Shown here piece by piece: positions 24,813-36,939 of a stretch of DNA of 64,000 bases. The translations under genes were made by a program, and so were the position numbers. Under the pieces are notes generated by a model that was given only the letters and a program-made list of their open reading frames with translations, made no database searches and was not told where the DNA came from. The stretch is from Hofstenia miamia (Eukaryota; Xenacoelomorpha; Acoela). Every line of letters starts with the position of its first letter. Positions within the stretch are counted from its first letter, which is position 1. Location: the NCBI GenBank assembly GCA_004352715.1, contig SCFE01000026.1:1187861-1251860 (forward strand). Reading direction: 5' to 3'.

Positions 24813-25118
24813 CCCAGTAAACATAGAACTGTTGTAACGACGTCGTGTTTGTGGTGTATTGGCGTTTAATAATCGTTGAATTGTTTGAGTGGCGTTTATA
24901 GTGCGGATTAGTGGCAGTGTATAATTCCGTCTAGCAAAAAATATTTAAAAATAGGAATAATTTCAGTATTATGATAAATTGAAGATACATTTTTTAAAAA
25001 CTGCATTTTTATTGATAGTTTGTCGTTTTATTGTGAAAAGACGTTGTTTTGTAATGTTGTTTTATGTCGTTATTATGTCGTTCAGCGACGTCGTTACGAC
25101 ATTTCAATGTTTACTGGG
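24813..25118 (+). mobile_element. MITE of the CCCARTAAACA family, copy 2 (complete)
   Basis: A 306-bp element begins CCCAGTAAACAT and ends ATGTTTACTGGG. Inverted terminal repeats of about 33 bp include AACGACGTCG. There is no coding capacity (a 61-codon frame inside is chance). I see no convincing target duplication at the flanks. It lies in intron 2 of the B-box gene. The superfamily is unassigned. Confidence 0.82.
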
Positions 25119-25851
25119 AAATTACCACAAGCTTATCTGTCCCAATTGAACTTAGAGGAGACCTTAAGATACAAAAGAAACTGCGATTCCTTACTAGATT
25201 ACTAGAAGCAATATTGATATGCCATGATCCAAATTGAATAACCGAAAAATATATTATATAAATAAATAAAATATTTAAACAGGTTTTAGGGTTAGTCTAA
25301 TGTAAGGTTTCTCAGATGTAAATATTCATTGTCAACAACTTACAAAAGAAGCAACTGACCAGATTTAAGTTATCAAATATATAACATAGGGTAAGTAGCA
25401 CCCTATCACGAAAATTAAATTTTGCAATGCATCTATGACGCTACACAAGGGCGGTACATATATGTAGTTGGGGTACTTAAGGGAGTCCCTTAATGATTAC
25501 CAAAAATGACTGGCAAGAAGCTAGGATCCATATAATATTTTTTACACATATTGGTTGACAAAAGCCCTTCTTAATCCACATGATTCACTTAATTATATTT
25601 ATTTCCAAATCAGTGAACAGATTGTCAAGCAGGAATATCATACTCAATTAGAAAAAAAAATTTGAGGAACAACAACTATCAATTTAGTTGAAACTTTATA
25701 AATGTATTAACTTGCCAATATCATTGGATTATTCATGTGAAATAAAAATAAACTGTGAATTATGACAGTCTAGAAAAACTGATTTGTTTGTGTGGGACAT
25801 ACATATACCACCAATCCTCAAAGGACTAAGGCACTTTATCTATGTATTTAG

Positions 25852-26340
25852 TTGCGTAGAGATCTACTCATTGTTCAAGCCAGAAGATTTCACAAACAGC
25901 AAAATGATGTTCTTGTAGAAGAAAGAAGCTCTTTGCAAAAAGACATTGCAAATTGCGGAATTAGAATGGATAACACAGACCAATGTCAGTGCAAAGGAAG
26001 TGCTGCACATCCTGCTAATTTTATGAGTATTTCGTATGCACTTAACGAGTCAAAAGATTGCAAGTCTCATATACAAGAAGTAGATGACAAATACGCAAAC
26101 ATAAAAGCTCTTAGGGCTTTCCCCATTTTTAACCAAGATGGTCATCCAGATTTATTAAGCCAAATAAAGGAATTTGGAAAACTACATCCTTTTGATGAAG
26201 AAAGTCCCGAGAATGAAAAAAGAAACAGTGAAACAGCCTCTCAAGCACAGGATGCTGATGAAAAGAGTGAAGATGAAGCCGAAGCTGAAAAAGAAGAACC
26301 TGCAAGTCCGCCTGCCAAAGGAAAACCAGGGAAGAAATAA
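25852..26340 (+). CDS. B-box/coiled-coil protein, exon 3 (last)
   Basis: The acceptor is TATTTAG|TTGCGT, phase 0, matching exon 2. It encodes 162 residues: more coiled coil (RRFHKQQNDVLVEERSSLQK), a Cys-rich block C-G-...-C-Q-C-K-G, a segment NIKALRAFPIFNQDGHPDLL, and a strongly acidic tail ending in K-P-G-K-K. A homologous exon with the same acceptor position is at 33360-32965 on the opposite strand, which supports both exon boundaries. An AATAAA at 26336-26341 overlaps the stop codon. Confidence 0.85.
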   Translation: MRRDLLIVQARRFHKQQNDVLVEERSSLQKDIANCGIRMDNTDQCQCKGSAAHPANFMSISYALNESKDCKSHIQEVDDKYANIKALRAFPIFNQDGHPDLLSQIKEFGKLHPFDEESPENEKRNSETASQAQDADEKSEDEAEAEKEEPASPPAKGKPGKK

Positions 26341-26341
26341 A
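26336..26341 (+). promoter_or_regulatory. AATAAA poly(A) signal overlapping the B-box stop codon
   Basis: The hexamer AATAAA spans the TAA stop (26338-26340). If used, the 3' UTR would be very short. In AT-rich DNA this may be coincidence. Confidence 0.3.
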
Positions 26342-26344
26342 TAT

Positions 26345-27255
26345 TTAGTTAAAATTTGCTTTAATTTTTGCATTGATTTTTAACAGTTGTTTAATATAGT
26401 TCTAAATATTCCACTTTTCAATGAATTTATAGCGTTTTTTCTCTTTCATGTTACTATGAATAACAACACATGCCATTCTAAGGTTTGAATGATTCATAAA
26501 TGCAATCAGTCAACATGTATACTAAATGGACTATTGTGAGCATTACTTATTTGTAAGGCATTTTTCATAAAATAAGAGCATGGCTCTCTGAAAATATTAA
26601 ATTCTCAACTAATGAAACAGTCTTCCTGATGAGCTTGACTCAATTTCTGTGACCCCTCCCCTCTTTCTGACACAGCGTTAATGGCATAGTGCCTGTCAAC
26701 AATTGGGAATAAGGAAAGTTGCTAAAACAAATAATGCTGAAACAGACAATCAGAGAAATACCAAGATTCTTACTTCAAGTTATATAGAGTCTGTGAATTT
26801 GTTCTAATTGTTTGAAAATATGTACTCAACATTTTCTAAAATGCTACTTTGATATTGGATATGTCAAACATCTGGTAAATTTCAAAATTTTATGAATTTT
26901 CCATTTGGAACTTTTACAAAGTAATGAATTTATATTACCAATTCTAAATGTATTTAAAAAAATATTACAGCAAATGGTCGAAGGAATCAAGCCAATTAAT
27001 TGGAAATTGTTCATTGATGTTTTTTGCTATTCATTTCCTGTGGACATAATTATTCATGAAAAATGTTTTAAATATGTTCATTATCATTCAAATATGCATC
27101 TTACTAAGAAATACGCTGAATTTTCCCAAGATGTATCCAAAGCACTTAAGACTTCGTAAAACATTTCATTCTATTAATTCCAAAATGTGAAAGAGCTAGA
27201 TCTATTCCCATTGAAGCATTATATTTTGAAACAATGTTGAGTCTATCGAATTCTT
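26345..27255. other. Intergenic; one unrecognised open frame
   Basis: An 84-codon plus-strand frame at 26905-27159 is preceded by 'no recognised domain' sequence but looks protein-like (IIHEKCFKYVHYHSNMHLTK, then EFSQDVSKAL). It may be a transposon or pseudogene remnant. I recognise no family. Confidence 0.25.
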
Positions 27256-27259
27256 GTCT

Positions 27260-28440
27260 TTAGTGTTTGGCTCGTAGCCATCTTTTACACTTTTCCTTTG
27301 GTAAAATGGAATGATAATTGCTTGTAGTGATTACATCAGCACTATCTCGCCATCCGCAAACTCTAACTTTCTCATCATCTTCAAAATAAAAATCACAATC
27401 CCCACGAAGCCTCGTTTTCTTGGTACCAATAAGCTTGACTTCCAATTTTTTTGGCAAGCGATTGAATTGCATTGTCCCAGCGATATCAAGGTGTGGCAAA
27501 TCTTCAATAAGTTTCACAGATGTAAAAAATCTATCAATGTACAGATAACTGCCATGTTGCAGATTTTTGCTAAGATATTTTACAGTTGCAAATGAAACAG
27601 GTGCATTTTTATATTCATCTTCTTGAAAAGTTGTATCTCCCTGATATACAAAAAATCCAACATTATCCCATTTGGATCACACAATGCAAAGACTTTAATA
27701 CCCCAAGGATGAGATTTAGATCTTGTGCAAACTTTTGAAGGAGCTGATCCTGTAAAAGGATTATTTGCTCATCAATGCACACATTCATGGGCTGTTGCAG
27801 TTTATTTATATTTTCCCTCAATGTGTTGAGAATTCCAGCAACTTTCCAAAATATATTTCTTCTTTTCCATTTTAAAAACCCAATTATCATTGATAACCTT
27901 CAAATTACCTCTAATTGCATAATATAATTTTCGGGATATGAGGTATTTTACCAGCGGAAAGCCAATATCTGTTCTCCAATAATACTTCAGAGCAGGAAGT
28001 CTAAACAATGATACATAAATAGACGCTGAAATGAATCGCTTAATAATGGAAGTGGTGATATTAATGTTCTCACGCCCTTGTTCAACCATTCGCATCTGGG
28101 TGAATTGTGCCATTTCCAATAAAAATGACTCAAGGAGATATCGTAAAAAATTGTTCAGTTGAACTGCTTGCTGAAGGCGATGGTTGATTTTTATTGATGA
28201 ACTTTTTTTCTGAAAATTGGAAACGTTTCCCTGCAACGAAATGCTAAGTCGGCAAATTTTTTTGGAACTTGGTGATTTTTCTTCATCTGATGTATATGAT
28301 TCCCCACTAGTAGAAACATTTTCGTGGACGATTGTTTCAAAATTTTCTGCATCATCCAAACCATCTGAATCTTCACCATGATTAATGGCTGCAAATAAAA
28401 AGTATTTGGCTTTTACTGCACAAGCACGCTTTGGTCGCAT
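27260..28440 (-). pseudogene. piggyBac-type transposase, broken
   Basis: Read on the minus strand from ATG 28440. The N-terminus is acidic and Ser-rich. The body contains RFISASIYVSLFRLPALKYY and WRTDIGFPLV, then after a frameshift the catalytic-core block VCIDEQIIL, a stretch HPWGIKVFALCDPNG, and finally GWRDSADVITTSNYHS. The D-E-Q-x-I and G-I-K-x-x-x-x-C-D/N-x-x-G blocks and the late W-x-D/N-x-x-x-V-x-x-x-S-N-x-H block are characteristic of piggyBac (PGBD) transposases, whose DDD catalytic core cuts at TTAA. The frame is disrupted at least twice (near 27850 and 27550). No Cys-rich C-terminal zinc finger was seen, and no paired TTAA-flanked ends were identified. Confidence 0.82.
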
Positions 28441-28684
28441 TTTATCAAATTGTTATTTTTTGTCCCAAATGTATCATATATAATACATTACTCAAGTGCT
28501 GATTTGAAACACGGGATTAAATTTTCATCCAATTAAATCACATGGCGTTATCAGCAATTCTAATAATTAATAAAACCAACTAAACGTTAATGGCCTGAAG
28601 AGTATTAAGCGCCAAGCTTAAGTTTTTGCTAGTTATTCGTATTAAATTACCCCAAGCGTTGGATAATTAGCAGACGTTAAATTC

Positions 28685-29190
28685 ATGTGCAATTTTCATT
28701 GTAATTATTTTTACAATCATTTTAAAGTTAATTTTGCAAATACAATTTGTATCATACATGATACATTTTGTCTCAAGATGTTACTAAAAGTAGTAAAGAA
28801 AGCTTCTAGACAATTATTTTTGCTGCACATGAGTTACATGAAACATGAATTGAAACTGTTATACAACACCTGGTTGAACCAATACTTGATTAGGAAACCA
28901 TTCAAAATTCTTTGATAAATAAAATCGATTTGATTCATTGGAGAGTTCTACATAAGTATATCATAGAAGACAATGTACCTACTAAGATTGTAATCAAATC
29001 TGTACAAAACTATTTTGGGACATCTAGAACATATACTGCACGATATTCTCCTTTTTTGGACAACCTTTGGTTAAAAGCTGATTCCCCACTGGCAACTACA
29101 TCGATAAAGAAAAATATTAAAGAATTTTTACTGATCTGCATCTCCGATCGGTTTACTATTTTTTATAAATATGTTCAATTTTTTCTATAA
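28685..29190 (+). other. Two unrecognised open frames downstream of piggyBac
   Basis: Frames at 28685-28915 and 28912-29190 include LIHWRVLHKYIIEDNVPTK and DNLWLKADSPLATTSIKKN. They look partly protein-like, but no family is recognised and no splice model was built. They could be a host pseudogene or transposon part. The 29220-29240 stretch is a TTTA simple repeat. Confidence 0.2.
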
Positions 29191-29989
29191 ATCAGTTTAC
29201 TGATTTTATTAAATATTATTTATTTATTTATTTATAGGAAGTCACAATTTATTTATAGATAATTAAATAACAATCTTATAATAATGATCAACTCAAGAAC
29301 CATACACTCAATCTACAATAACAAGAATATATTCTAAAAAGGATTTCTTACTTTCTGCCAGAGTCTGTAAAATTTATTTTGAGATTTCAAATTAATTACC
29401 AGTTATTGATTTGCAAAGATTTATTGGGATAAAGAGTCTCACATCATATTATATCTGATCACGTTACTCAACATTCATATACAATTAGAATTGAAATATT
29501 TATGCAAAATTATTAATATTAAGCTCTTTATATTTACACCTACTGGAAATTTGAACTATCAGGAATTTATAAGCTTAGTGCTTAGTCGACGGCTTTATTG
29601 GATTGATGCAGATGATCTTGCTTACTAATTATGCACATCAAGGCTTAAGCTTATGGGTATTATACCACATAAGATGTGTAGAATAATTAAAAATCAAACC
29701 GATTTCAACCCGATTGTTTTTCTACAACTGAACCCAAACAGCACTCGACCCGATTCCATCTGGTGGCTAAATATTTATTTCGGTATATTTTTTGTGTAAA
29801 TTTTTCTTCTAAATTTTCTAATGCCTGGACCTGGAGAAACGCAGATAAAATATATAGTTAGCCTATTCTGGTTATTAACCGTTTTTAAATGTTAGAAGCT
29901 TCTGTGTTAAACAAATACATCGATGAAAATCAAACTAAGGTTTTTCTATAAGAATAACAATAACTTATTAATAGCTTCTTCTCTACCAA

Positions 29990-30650
29990 CATGAATGAAA
30001 CATCATTTGGTAAGGAAACATCTGTCGATAGACGTGGAATAAAAATTGGTAAAATTTTGTGTTCTTGTATTAGAATTTGATTAAATGATTTCGTTAAGTG
30101 GGTAGTTACGATCCTTGCTGAGTTTTCTTAGACAACTTTGATCTTCAGTTAACAATGAAGTGATGCAGTATCTGTGTGGTGTCCATGAGTATTTAAATGC
30201 CTTGTTTAAGAGTAGTTGTATCTTAATGAGATTCCAAAAATCTGAACCCTAGACTATCAAACCATATCTGATGTTGGAAACAAAGACCATTTAAAATATT
30301 TTTTTTATTTCCTGCTTGCATCATTCAACATTCCTCACAAACTATAATACTTCTTGCAAATGTTTTGATGTGAAAATCAAAACATGAGATCTTTCTGTAT
30401 TATAATTCCTAAATTGAACGAATGTCATTATTGGCATTCTAGATTTACGATCTCTGTTAGTTCCTTGGCATCATATGGAACCATTTTCTATGATTTTTCC
30501 TTATCAAGAGGAATTTCTTTACAACAGACCAATTTACTTCTTGAATATTGCAATTTGATTAGAATTTTCTTCAATAATACTAACAACTGTAACATTGTCA
30601 TCCGCATAAGCGATAAGTTTTGATCCAGGGGGGTTTGATGTAGTTTATGT
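29990..30650 (-). mobile_element. LINE reverse-transcriptase fragment (LINE C)
   Basis: On the minus strand, LIAYADDNVTVV appears with the catalytic YADD at 30608-30597. Downstream, a shifted frame gives FNLGIIIQKDLMF, at the place where RTs of this group have a YLG-x-x-x-D block. The region around 30140-30650 is full of stops. It is a short decayed fragment; boundaries are approximate and the clade is unknown. Confidence 0.5.
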
Positions 30651-32960
30651 GGTTAACTAGGCTTGGTACAACGGTAATCAAGTTTCCCAACAGCCCTTTC
30701 TTAAGGCGTCCTTACATTCATTGTACTGTTTGGTTAATACCTTTTAATTGTATATATATATCTCAGTAATTTTAATAAATGATACAGCAGTCTTTAATTT
30801 GTCTCACTTTATATTACAGAGTTAGCATCTAAAGATTAAAATGCAATTGTTGGACGTCATTCAAGTGGGATGAAAGCGATCCAGGGTGGACTATGGTTGT
30901 TCAACAAGGAGGTTGACCTATTGAAATACTACCAACTTAAATATTAAAGTTCTTTCAAGTTCCTATAAGAATATATGAAAATGTCATTATAATTGGAAAA
31001 AATGGAATTTGGTTTTTAAAGCACAGCATTGCAACAGTTCCCGTCTAATTTAAATGACTTCATCTTGTTGTGTTAATTGCACAGCGTCCGTATTTGCTGA
31101 TGATCTAGAAAGTTTTTCTCCCTCTAATTATTCAGTCACCAAGATTACATTTAACAAATATCTCATGTCGCACATCTGATTCCTCAATTCAAATTGATAG
31201 TTCATTGCCTAAGTCTATTGCCTATGCTAACGAGACCTTTATGTGTAGTTTAGTCGTGACTTTTATTGGGCTTGTGTTTGTCAGAAATAATGATGAAGCG
31301 TAATTGTTGTTTTATGGTATTAAAGCGATCAATTCCCTCAAGGTCACTCCTTGCAAATCTTTTAAATTAACTGCCCTACACGTATACATCTCAGGTTTGG
31401 TTCCATCCACAGAAGATGTTGATAAATTTTGAAGTCTACAACGTTGATGTAAAAAATAGAGTAAAAATATCGAAAACTACTGCATAAATATTAATTTTTT
31501 GCAAAATAAACATTGCTGATAACATTTACCGCCTGCTTAGCAATTGTTTTAATTTGTGGGAACTAATAGAATAGATCTGTAATTTTTTTGGGGTGAATTA
31601 AGAATTAAAAATGTAGAAAATTGAATTTTCCCAAAAATATTATCTCTAGTATCAGTTCAGCAAATAAATTCCTTGAAAACTGATACAAGACAAAAAAGCT
31701 TCTACTACCACCTCTATGTGTACTTTTAAGATAGTACACTGATTAAGAACTTCCTGCCTAATTGTGCTTATAGGCCTAGTATTAAGGCCATATAATTGAA
31801 GACCACATATATTCACCCCATAATTACGAATTTGGAAATCACCAATATACACGTACCATGAACTGATAAGGAAATTAATCAATAAATCGGATGAAGAGAT
31901 CCAATCATTTATTCCTCTCAAAAATAGATCTGGATGAACTCCGAATGACCCAATAAACAACATCCCACAGAAAGCTTATTCCTTCCAGAATGCTTTGGTG
32001 TTAGCTGCACGTGTAGAATTATCACTTAGCAAATTCCAAAGATTCATCATTACAACCAGAACATTTTGTGCAAGAATGCAAAATTTGATATATGCATTTA
32101 TTGTAACCTCGAGGTTTGATTCATTAGTAGTTCTACTGTTCTTAATTACTAGAATACGAGATAAAATTGATTTAAAGCTGTAGTGCAAATAGCATAACAC
32201 ACACATTTCCTCACACCTTGACCACACACAGTTTCGCAATGGGCAACGGTCTTGAATTATGTTATTCTTTGAAATTTACAGTTGGGCAGAGCAACATTTT
32301 ATTAGTCCTGAGTCATGTCACTCATATCAAATATTAGTTGCTTCCAAGGATCAACTTTAATTCTTCTTAAAATTAGCAAGAATTTTTCAATAATGTTCTG
32401 AACGCCGGTCACAAAATAATACTGGGTCACGTGTGCCAGCTCCATGTGACTGCAACCAGTACATCTGACATGTCTACTCAAAGCACAAAGCTTGCAAAAT
32501 TTGAAAAAAAAATTTACTAAAAAGAAATACAGGTACTTCAATTGTTGGTAATTTTTTAATATTAATCGTGAATTTGATTGAGAAACTGATTTTTTTTAAA
32601 AAATGGAACATCGCTGTCCCCCATGATCTTTGGATAGAACAATGATAGGCCACAACAACTCATATCAACTACACTGGGCTAATTAAAGTTTACTCTAAAA
32701 CTATCTTATAAACTATTCCACTTCGATTCCAAAATATTGTAAGAATCCCTTAATGCCAAGTGGAATTACAAAATATTAAAATTAAGTATTGCATTATTTT
32801 ACAATCATAAATAAAATATCAACTAAAACATAAATTAAGATTTCTTCTGTGATTTATGTAGGATAGATACAACGGCAAAATATTGTATTTGATTCATGAA
32901 AAATTACAGAAATGCACGTCTAATCAAACCTATATATTCCTCCAGTTGTCTTTACTAGTG
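30651..32960. other. Mostly unrecognised; possible coding remnants on the minus strand
   Basis: Minus-strand frames lie at 31652-31963 (103 codons), 31976-32239 (87) and 32302-32541 (79). The last contains C-K-L-C and C-T-G-C pairs and ends just before an AATAAA, with a pyrimidine-rich tract and AG ahead of the cysteines. It could be a terminal exon, but I recognise no domain and no upstream exon. Confidence 0.2.
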
Positions 32961-32964
32961 GGAT

Positions 32965-33360
32965 TTATCGTGCAGTTTCATCCCCATCATTGATCGCATC
33001 ATCAGTGCTCTCTTCATCAAAGGAGTGCATCTTTCCATACTCTTTAATTTGATTTAATATATCACGATGACCGGATGGATCAAATATTGGGTAAGCTCTG
33101 AGAGCTCTTATGTTTACATATTTCTCACCAGTCTTTTTTATATGAGACGTAAAATTCTTTGATTCATTAAGCGCACAAGAAATACTTAAAAATTTCGCTG
33201 GGTGTGTCGCGTTTCCTTTACAGATGCATTTACCAGTGTGCTCTAGTTTTAATACACATTTTGCTATATCATCTTGCAAAGAATTTTTTTCTTCTTGAAG
33301 AACATCAGTTTGCTGCTTATGAAATCTTCGAGACTGAGCGATGAGGGATATTTTGCGGTC
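32965..33360 (-). CDS. Lone homologue of the B-box gene's last exon
   Basis: On the minus strand, an acceptor TTTAG|GACCGC is followed by 131 open codons and a stop. The product is homologous along its length to exon 3 of the B-box gene. Shared blocks include RRFHKQQ-x-DVL-x-EE, KC-x-CKG-x-A-x-HPA-x-F, SIS-x-ALNESK, Y-x-NI-x-ALRA-x-PIF and FDEES. The splice acceptor sits at exactly the same residue. It differs in having a much shorter tail, without the acid-rich C-terminal extension. I could not find a matching B-box or coiled-coil exon upstream on that strand, up to about 36 kb. It may be a partial duplication, or the last exon of a gene whose other exons have diverged. The reading frame is fully intact. 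Confidence 0.65.
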   Translation of the reverse strand, partial: DRKISLIAQSRRFHKQQTDVLQEEKNSLQDDIAKCVLKLEHTGKCICKGNATHPAKFLSISCALNESKNFTSHIKKTGEKYVNIRALRAYPIFDPSGHRDILNQIKEYGKMHSFDEESTDDAINDGDETAR

Positions 33361-33639
33361 CTAAACAAAGCTATGAACACAAACACTTTTATATATTTAA
33401 GGAATAAAAAGAAATTATATTGAGCATAGTTCAACACATTTTTTAGTGCTTGGTGGTTTCCAAAAATGAACTCGGTTTTTACACCTCAAAACCGCTGTTT
33501 ACATTTTTTAGAAAATTGAATTCAGGAGAAACATACCTCTCTATATTATATTTTCATAACACCACATTAAGCTGTTAATCCAATAAACACAATGAAACTT
33601 TAACTTATAGGAATTGTGTAAATGCTGATCAACCAGAAC

Positions 33640-33873
33640 CAGGGGCGTACCCAGGATTTTCTGACGGGGAGGGGGACATCATTGTTATTCCCTAATGATG
33701 AAAATTTTTGAAAATATTGAGAAAATAGACCCTAAAAAATGCATTTCACGATCCTCGATTTTAAATTTTTCAATTTTTAACGAAAATTTTTTTGATTTAT
33801 CCAGTCAAAATTAAATTTGGAAACCTGACGGGGGGGGAGGGACATTCCACCATGCCCCCTGGGTACGCTACTG
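33640..33873 (+). mobile_element. hAT-type MITE, family 1, copy 1
   Basis: A 234-bp element begins CAGGGGCGTACCC and ends GGGTACGCTACTG. It is flanked by an exact 8-bp duplication ACCAGAAC (33632-33639 and 33874-33881). The 8-bp duplication and CAGNGG-type ends are diagnostic of hAT. It is non-coding and very similar to 41426-41616 (inverted) and 44009-44248. Confidence 0.93.
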
Positions 33874-33881
33874 ACCAGAAC

Positions 33882-36800
33882 CCATTACCGATACTTTTTA
33901 TAAAGCCCAATCTACGTTCACCATTACATGTATAGGATAGTTCATCTAAATTATGATTTCCAATAGTTATAATAAACTGTTGTTGCTCAAAAGAAGAGAT
34001 GTGTCTGCGTTCGAATTTAAACTAAGAATTTACAAACCAATTCTGGAAACCTACTTCTCAGTCTGGTTGCAAATCGGGGGGAAAATTTCTTAAACTTTTC
34101 CGCCCTGTTTCATGCTGATTCAGAGAGGTTTTTCAATTCGACCCAAACAAAAGACGGAAATTGATTTCTTCCGCGGTTTGCAAAAATAGGGGGTGAGTTT
34201 AAAAAAGTGCTGAAGAGCCTATTTTACGTAACAGTAAACGCAAATCAACCCAAGTGCAGTGACTGCTATATTTTTTACAAACAATGAGCTCAAAAATACA
34301 ATTTACATTATGAAAACTTTACATTGTCTTATGCTGTTCTAAAATACAATTTAGGCCTATCAAAGTACAGATTTTATTATATATTTCTAATACAGTAAAA
34401 ATTGAAAAAATACTTTGGCCAGAATAATAAACATGGACTGAATTTGCATTAATTTACATGGTCCCGTTCTGATTTGAACCTGATATAAAGTTTCGTGGGC
34501 CAACACATCCTACCCACCAAATTTCCGGAGCATGTAAATCTTTGACCGCAAGTTCACTCCCATACCCAATGAAGAAATTGTAATATTGTCAGGCTTAGTG
34601 GTTGTGTGAGTTTTTACACATAACATGCACAACACAACAAATTCATAAATTATATATAAATAAATATATATAGTTAAATAGCCTTTATTTCCTTGCTTAC
34701 TGATTGCACAAATTCCATATATACAATTTGCAAAAAATGATATGTACAACTATTAACAATATATACAAACATATTTACAAAATGAATATACAGAATGTCC
34801 AATTAAATAAACAAAAGCTACAACAATTAAGTAAAAAAACAAATAATAAAAAAAAGAAAACAGTACAACAAAAGGAATAAAATTAGCAAAACAGAAAGAA
34901 TATTTAGTACTTTCGCAAGAAATTTGAGTTTTTGAATAGCCAAATATGAATTGGTTTGCAAGCAAGTTTTCTTTAAGTATTTTTTTAAAAGTTCTTAAAT
35001 CTGATTCATTGCGAAGATTTGAATCTAACTTGTTGCAAAGATTACAGACATTTGTGGATATTCCCTATCCAAAATTTTTTTTATTTTTACGACAATTTAC
35101 GTGTCTTAAATTCGCAAGACTGCACAAGAATATAGCTTTTATTGCATATGAATACAGATGGATATTCATGTGCTGAAATTTTAAAATTCAAATTTCCTAT
35201 AATCACCCGTAACAACATTTCCTGTAACATTTTTTTAAGAAGGAACATCTAAAAAATTAAAAATCTATATGCCAAAAATACAGGGAATGATATATTACTG
35301 TGTTGAAAATTAAAGTGAATGAATTTCGCATGAATTTAAATGGGACGGGCTTGGCTGTAAGCTTTCAGTACATCTCTAATCTAGGCCTGCTAAAACCAAT
35401 GTAGTAAGAAATGTATTAAACTCTTCTTAGAATATCTAAAACTAACGAGCAGCGCAACTTTTGGATTCTTTTTCAATTTATTAGCATTTTCGTCATCAAA
35501 TTTAGACTATTTCAAAAATCAAAATGAAATTAATTTTCTAACAAATTCATTAAAAGCAAAAGAAGCTGCTAATTTTCAAGCATATTGTAAGATTATATTC
35601 ATATTAACACAAAAAACGGTATTTTACTGCCATTATTTAGATAACACAGCCAAAAAAAACGGATTAACTAGTTTGTTAAAAAGTTTGAACACATGAAGTA
35701 TGATAGGACAGGAAATCAGAACAGGATTAAACCAGAGCTGGACAAATCCTGACATATTTTGAAATATAATACAAATTATAAGTTTCTGTTACAGTAAAAT
35801 GTCATACATCGTTCTTGTTGATGTGACTGTACATCTTACGGAAATATCAGGGGACTATTTTTAATTTTCTATAATAGTTATAGATATTGATAATCAATTG
35901 GTCTGTTATAAAACAGCCTTTTATTTCTCCAAACTTGAATAACAAGATATTGCAGGTAACTTAGCATTAGTCATTACGAAAAGAAATCTTCGCTATTACA
36001 TCGGAAATTGCTTAGTTTAAATGTGAAGTAACACATGTAAATCCGATAATCACTTCAATTCAGAGGAAAGTGACATGCGAATCTATTTTAATATCTAGGT
36101 GGAATTTTCACCACAGTACTTAGCAAATTGACGGGCTTAAAATGTCGAGAATTTTCATGGTGTTCTCCAACAAAGTGCTTTTATATCAAAATCGGGGTGC
36201 ATTGATTGACTTGATTAAATGACAGGACTTATCCAAAATGTATTTTCCTGTACATGTTTTGCAGCCATGCGAAGTGGCTTAAAAATGGTTGGTTATTAGA
36301 AGCAATGACGCTTTCTTCTCTATGATGGCCTTTGTTTGATAATGAAATTTGAAGAAGTGCAAGCTTCGTGCAGAAGGAACATTTCACATTTGAGAATTAA
36401 TTGAAAACTTACGGATATAGAGTGGTCTAAGAAATTCGTGTTTGATCTTAATAAAATTGATAAATAAAATAAGACTATTATCATAACTGAATTAATAACT
36501 GTTGTAGCAATCCAGGAAGGTTATTTACCTGTGTTAGAGTATGTTTGGGCTTCACTCTAAAGTTTTACCTGGACTTTATGAAAATCTAGTTCTCTTGGCT
36601 AATCATAGATTCTAGGGATTCTTTACCGAGAAGCTAAACAAAATCATTGCTGACAACCGTATGTTAGCTTACGTTGCCTCCTCCATCCTATGATGGGGAT
36701 GATGCTTATGATCATCGTAGTAGTGAAGCTGATTTTCATTGTTTTTCTAAACTATACCTTGCATGCTTGATGAGGTCATGTAACTCTTTAATAATACAAT

Positions 36801-36900
36801 AGTTTGGCATGATGTGGCTCCCACATCGGTCTTGAAAAATTCGCTAATTTGACGATCGCTGTCCCTATAGATCTCGAATATAGTCAATTGGTCGTCCCGT
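33882..36900. other. No gene recognised
   Basis: AT-rich with scattered short frames (for example 34946-35176) lacking recognisable domains. I searched the minus strand of this stretch for upstream exons of the lone B-box-type exon and found none. Confidence 0.35.
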
Positions 36901-36939
36901 GAAAATATTTTCTCAAGTGCTTTCAAAGAGTCGATTGTC

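Noticed and set aside
25020-25205. 61-codon plus-strand frame in intron 2 of the B-box gene
   Set aside because: It lies mostly inside the non-coding MITE at 24813-25118 and runs through its terminal repeat.
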